Shown: positions 5,709-5,888 of the stretch, piece after piece
Position numbering within the stretch: the first letter of the stretch is position 1
How the letters are laid out: the number at the start of each line of letters is the position of its first letter
From: an uncultured Burkholderiales bacterium
GTDB taxonomy: Bacteria; Pseudomonadota; Gammaproteobacteria; Burkholderiales; Burkholderiaceae_D
Length of the DNA: 5,888 bases
Reading direction: 5' to 3'
Assembly: GCA_937872165.1 (NCBI GenBank)
Contig: CALMOR010000023.1
Coordinates: 1-5,888 of the forward strand
The notes under the pieces: model-generated
What the model was told of the DNA's origin: nothing
What the model saw: only the letters and a program-made list of their open reading frames with translations
The model's database searches: none
Translations under genes and position numbers: made by a program

Positions 5709-5888
5709 TCAGGAGAAGCGCGGTGGTGCCCTGCTCTCGTAGCGGCCGACCGGGGTCAGCGATGGATCGGCACGGCGATGGAAGCGTGCGGCGGGCGGAA
5801 CCGCGTCGCTCGCCTCGAACACGAACGCGGTCGCGTCGAGCGTGTGATCGAGATGCGCGAACACCAGGCACTTCGCGCAAGGCGCCTC
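5709..5888 (-). CDS. DUF2946-like small protein, C-terminal 59 residues (N-terminus beyond the window)
   Basis: The frame is open from the right edge to TGA at 5709-5711, giving 59 residues. It begins at the edge with EAPCAKCLVFAHLDH, containing a CxxC pair, and ends with YESRAPPRFS. A CxxC near a hydrophobic 'LxFA' and a final aromatic-x-x-RAPP motif fit the DUF2946 family as I know it: small, secreted or membrane-attached proteins often encoded next to TonB-dependent receptors and sometimes linked to copper. The assignment rests on these motifs alone, since the N-terminal part is not visible. It precedes the receptor by 51 bases on the same strand, so the two likely form an operon. A thiol pair facing the periplasm would suit metal binding, but that is inference. 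Confidence 0.75.
   Translation of the reverse strand, partial: EAPCAKCLVFAHLDHTLDATAFVFEASDAVPPAARFHRRADPSLTPVGRYESRAPPRFS

Overview
The window joins two different kinds of DNA at a tRNA gene. The right part (about 3292-5888) is GC-rich with strong third-position GC bias and carries housekeeping-type genes. The left part (about 1-3291) looks like the integrase end of an integrated genomic island or prophage. The GC-rich TonB-dependent receptor paired with a DUF2946-like gene, and the style of the tRNA gene, suggest a high-GC beta- or gammaproteobacterium, perhaps Xanthomonadales or Burkholderiales. That taxonomic guess is inference only. Every gene called here lies on the minus strand.

Right part, read in transcription order from the right edge: the C-terminal end of a DUF2946-like protein (CxxC motif; the gene enters from beyond the window), a 51-bp gap holding a perfect 9-bp hairpin, and a complete 730-residue TonB-dependent outer-membrane receptor. 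These are followed by a tRNA-Ala gene (anticodon CGC) with its own clear sigma70-type promoter. The small protein and the receptor probably form an operon. The substrate is not readable from sequence, though metal (copper) handling is a reasonable hypothesis.

Left part: directly after the 3' end of the tRNA, in the same orientation, is a complete tyrosine recombinase of about 524 residues with all expected catalytic residues. This is the standard arrangement of an element inserted into the 3' end of a tRNA gene. The Shine-Dalgarno sequence of the integrase lies in one arm of a perfect inverted repeat, so its translation or transcription may be controlled there. Downstream is an AT-richer 268-bp control region (1334-1601) with inverted repeats and a good plus-strand promoter pointing back toward the integrase. 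Next come a two-gene unit and a third gene. The unit is a 196-residue membrane-anchored, cysteine-containing protein and, overlapping it by GTGA, a 49-residue basic protein, closed by a rho-independent terminator. The third gene (at least 175 residues) begins just past the terminator and runs off the left edge. I recognise no family for the first two and only a weak resemblance for the third. The far end of the island, with the second attachment repeat, is outside the window.

The part most likely to hold something undescribed is the small cargo unit at 1-1333. The most readable regulatory features are the integrase-start hairpin and the inverted-repeat-flanked promoter at 1408-1457. No CRISPR array, insertion sequence or rRNA was seen.
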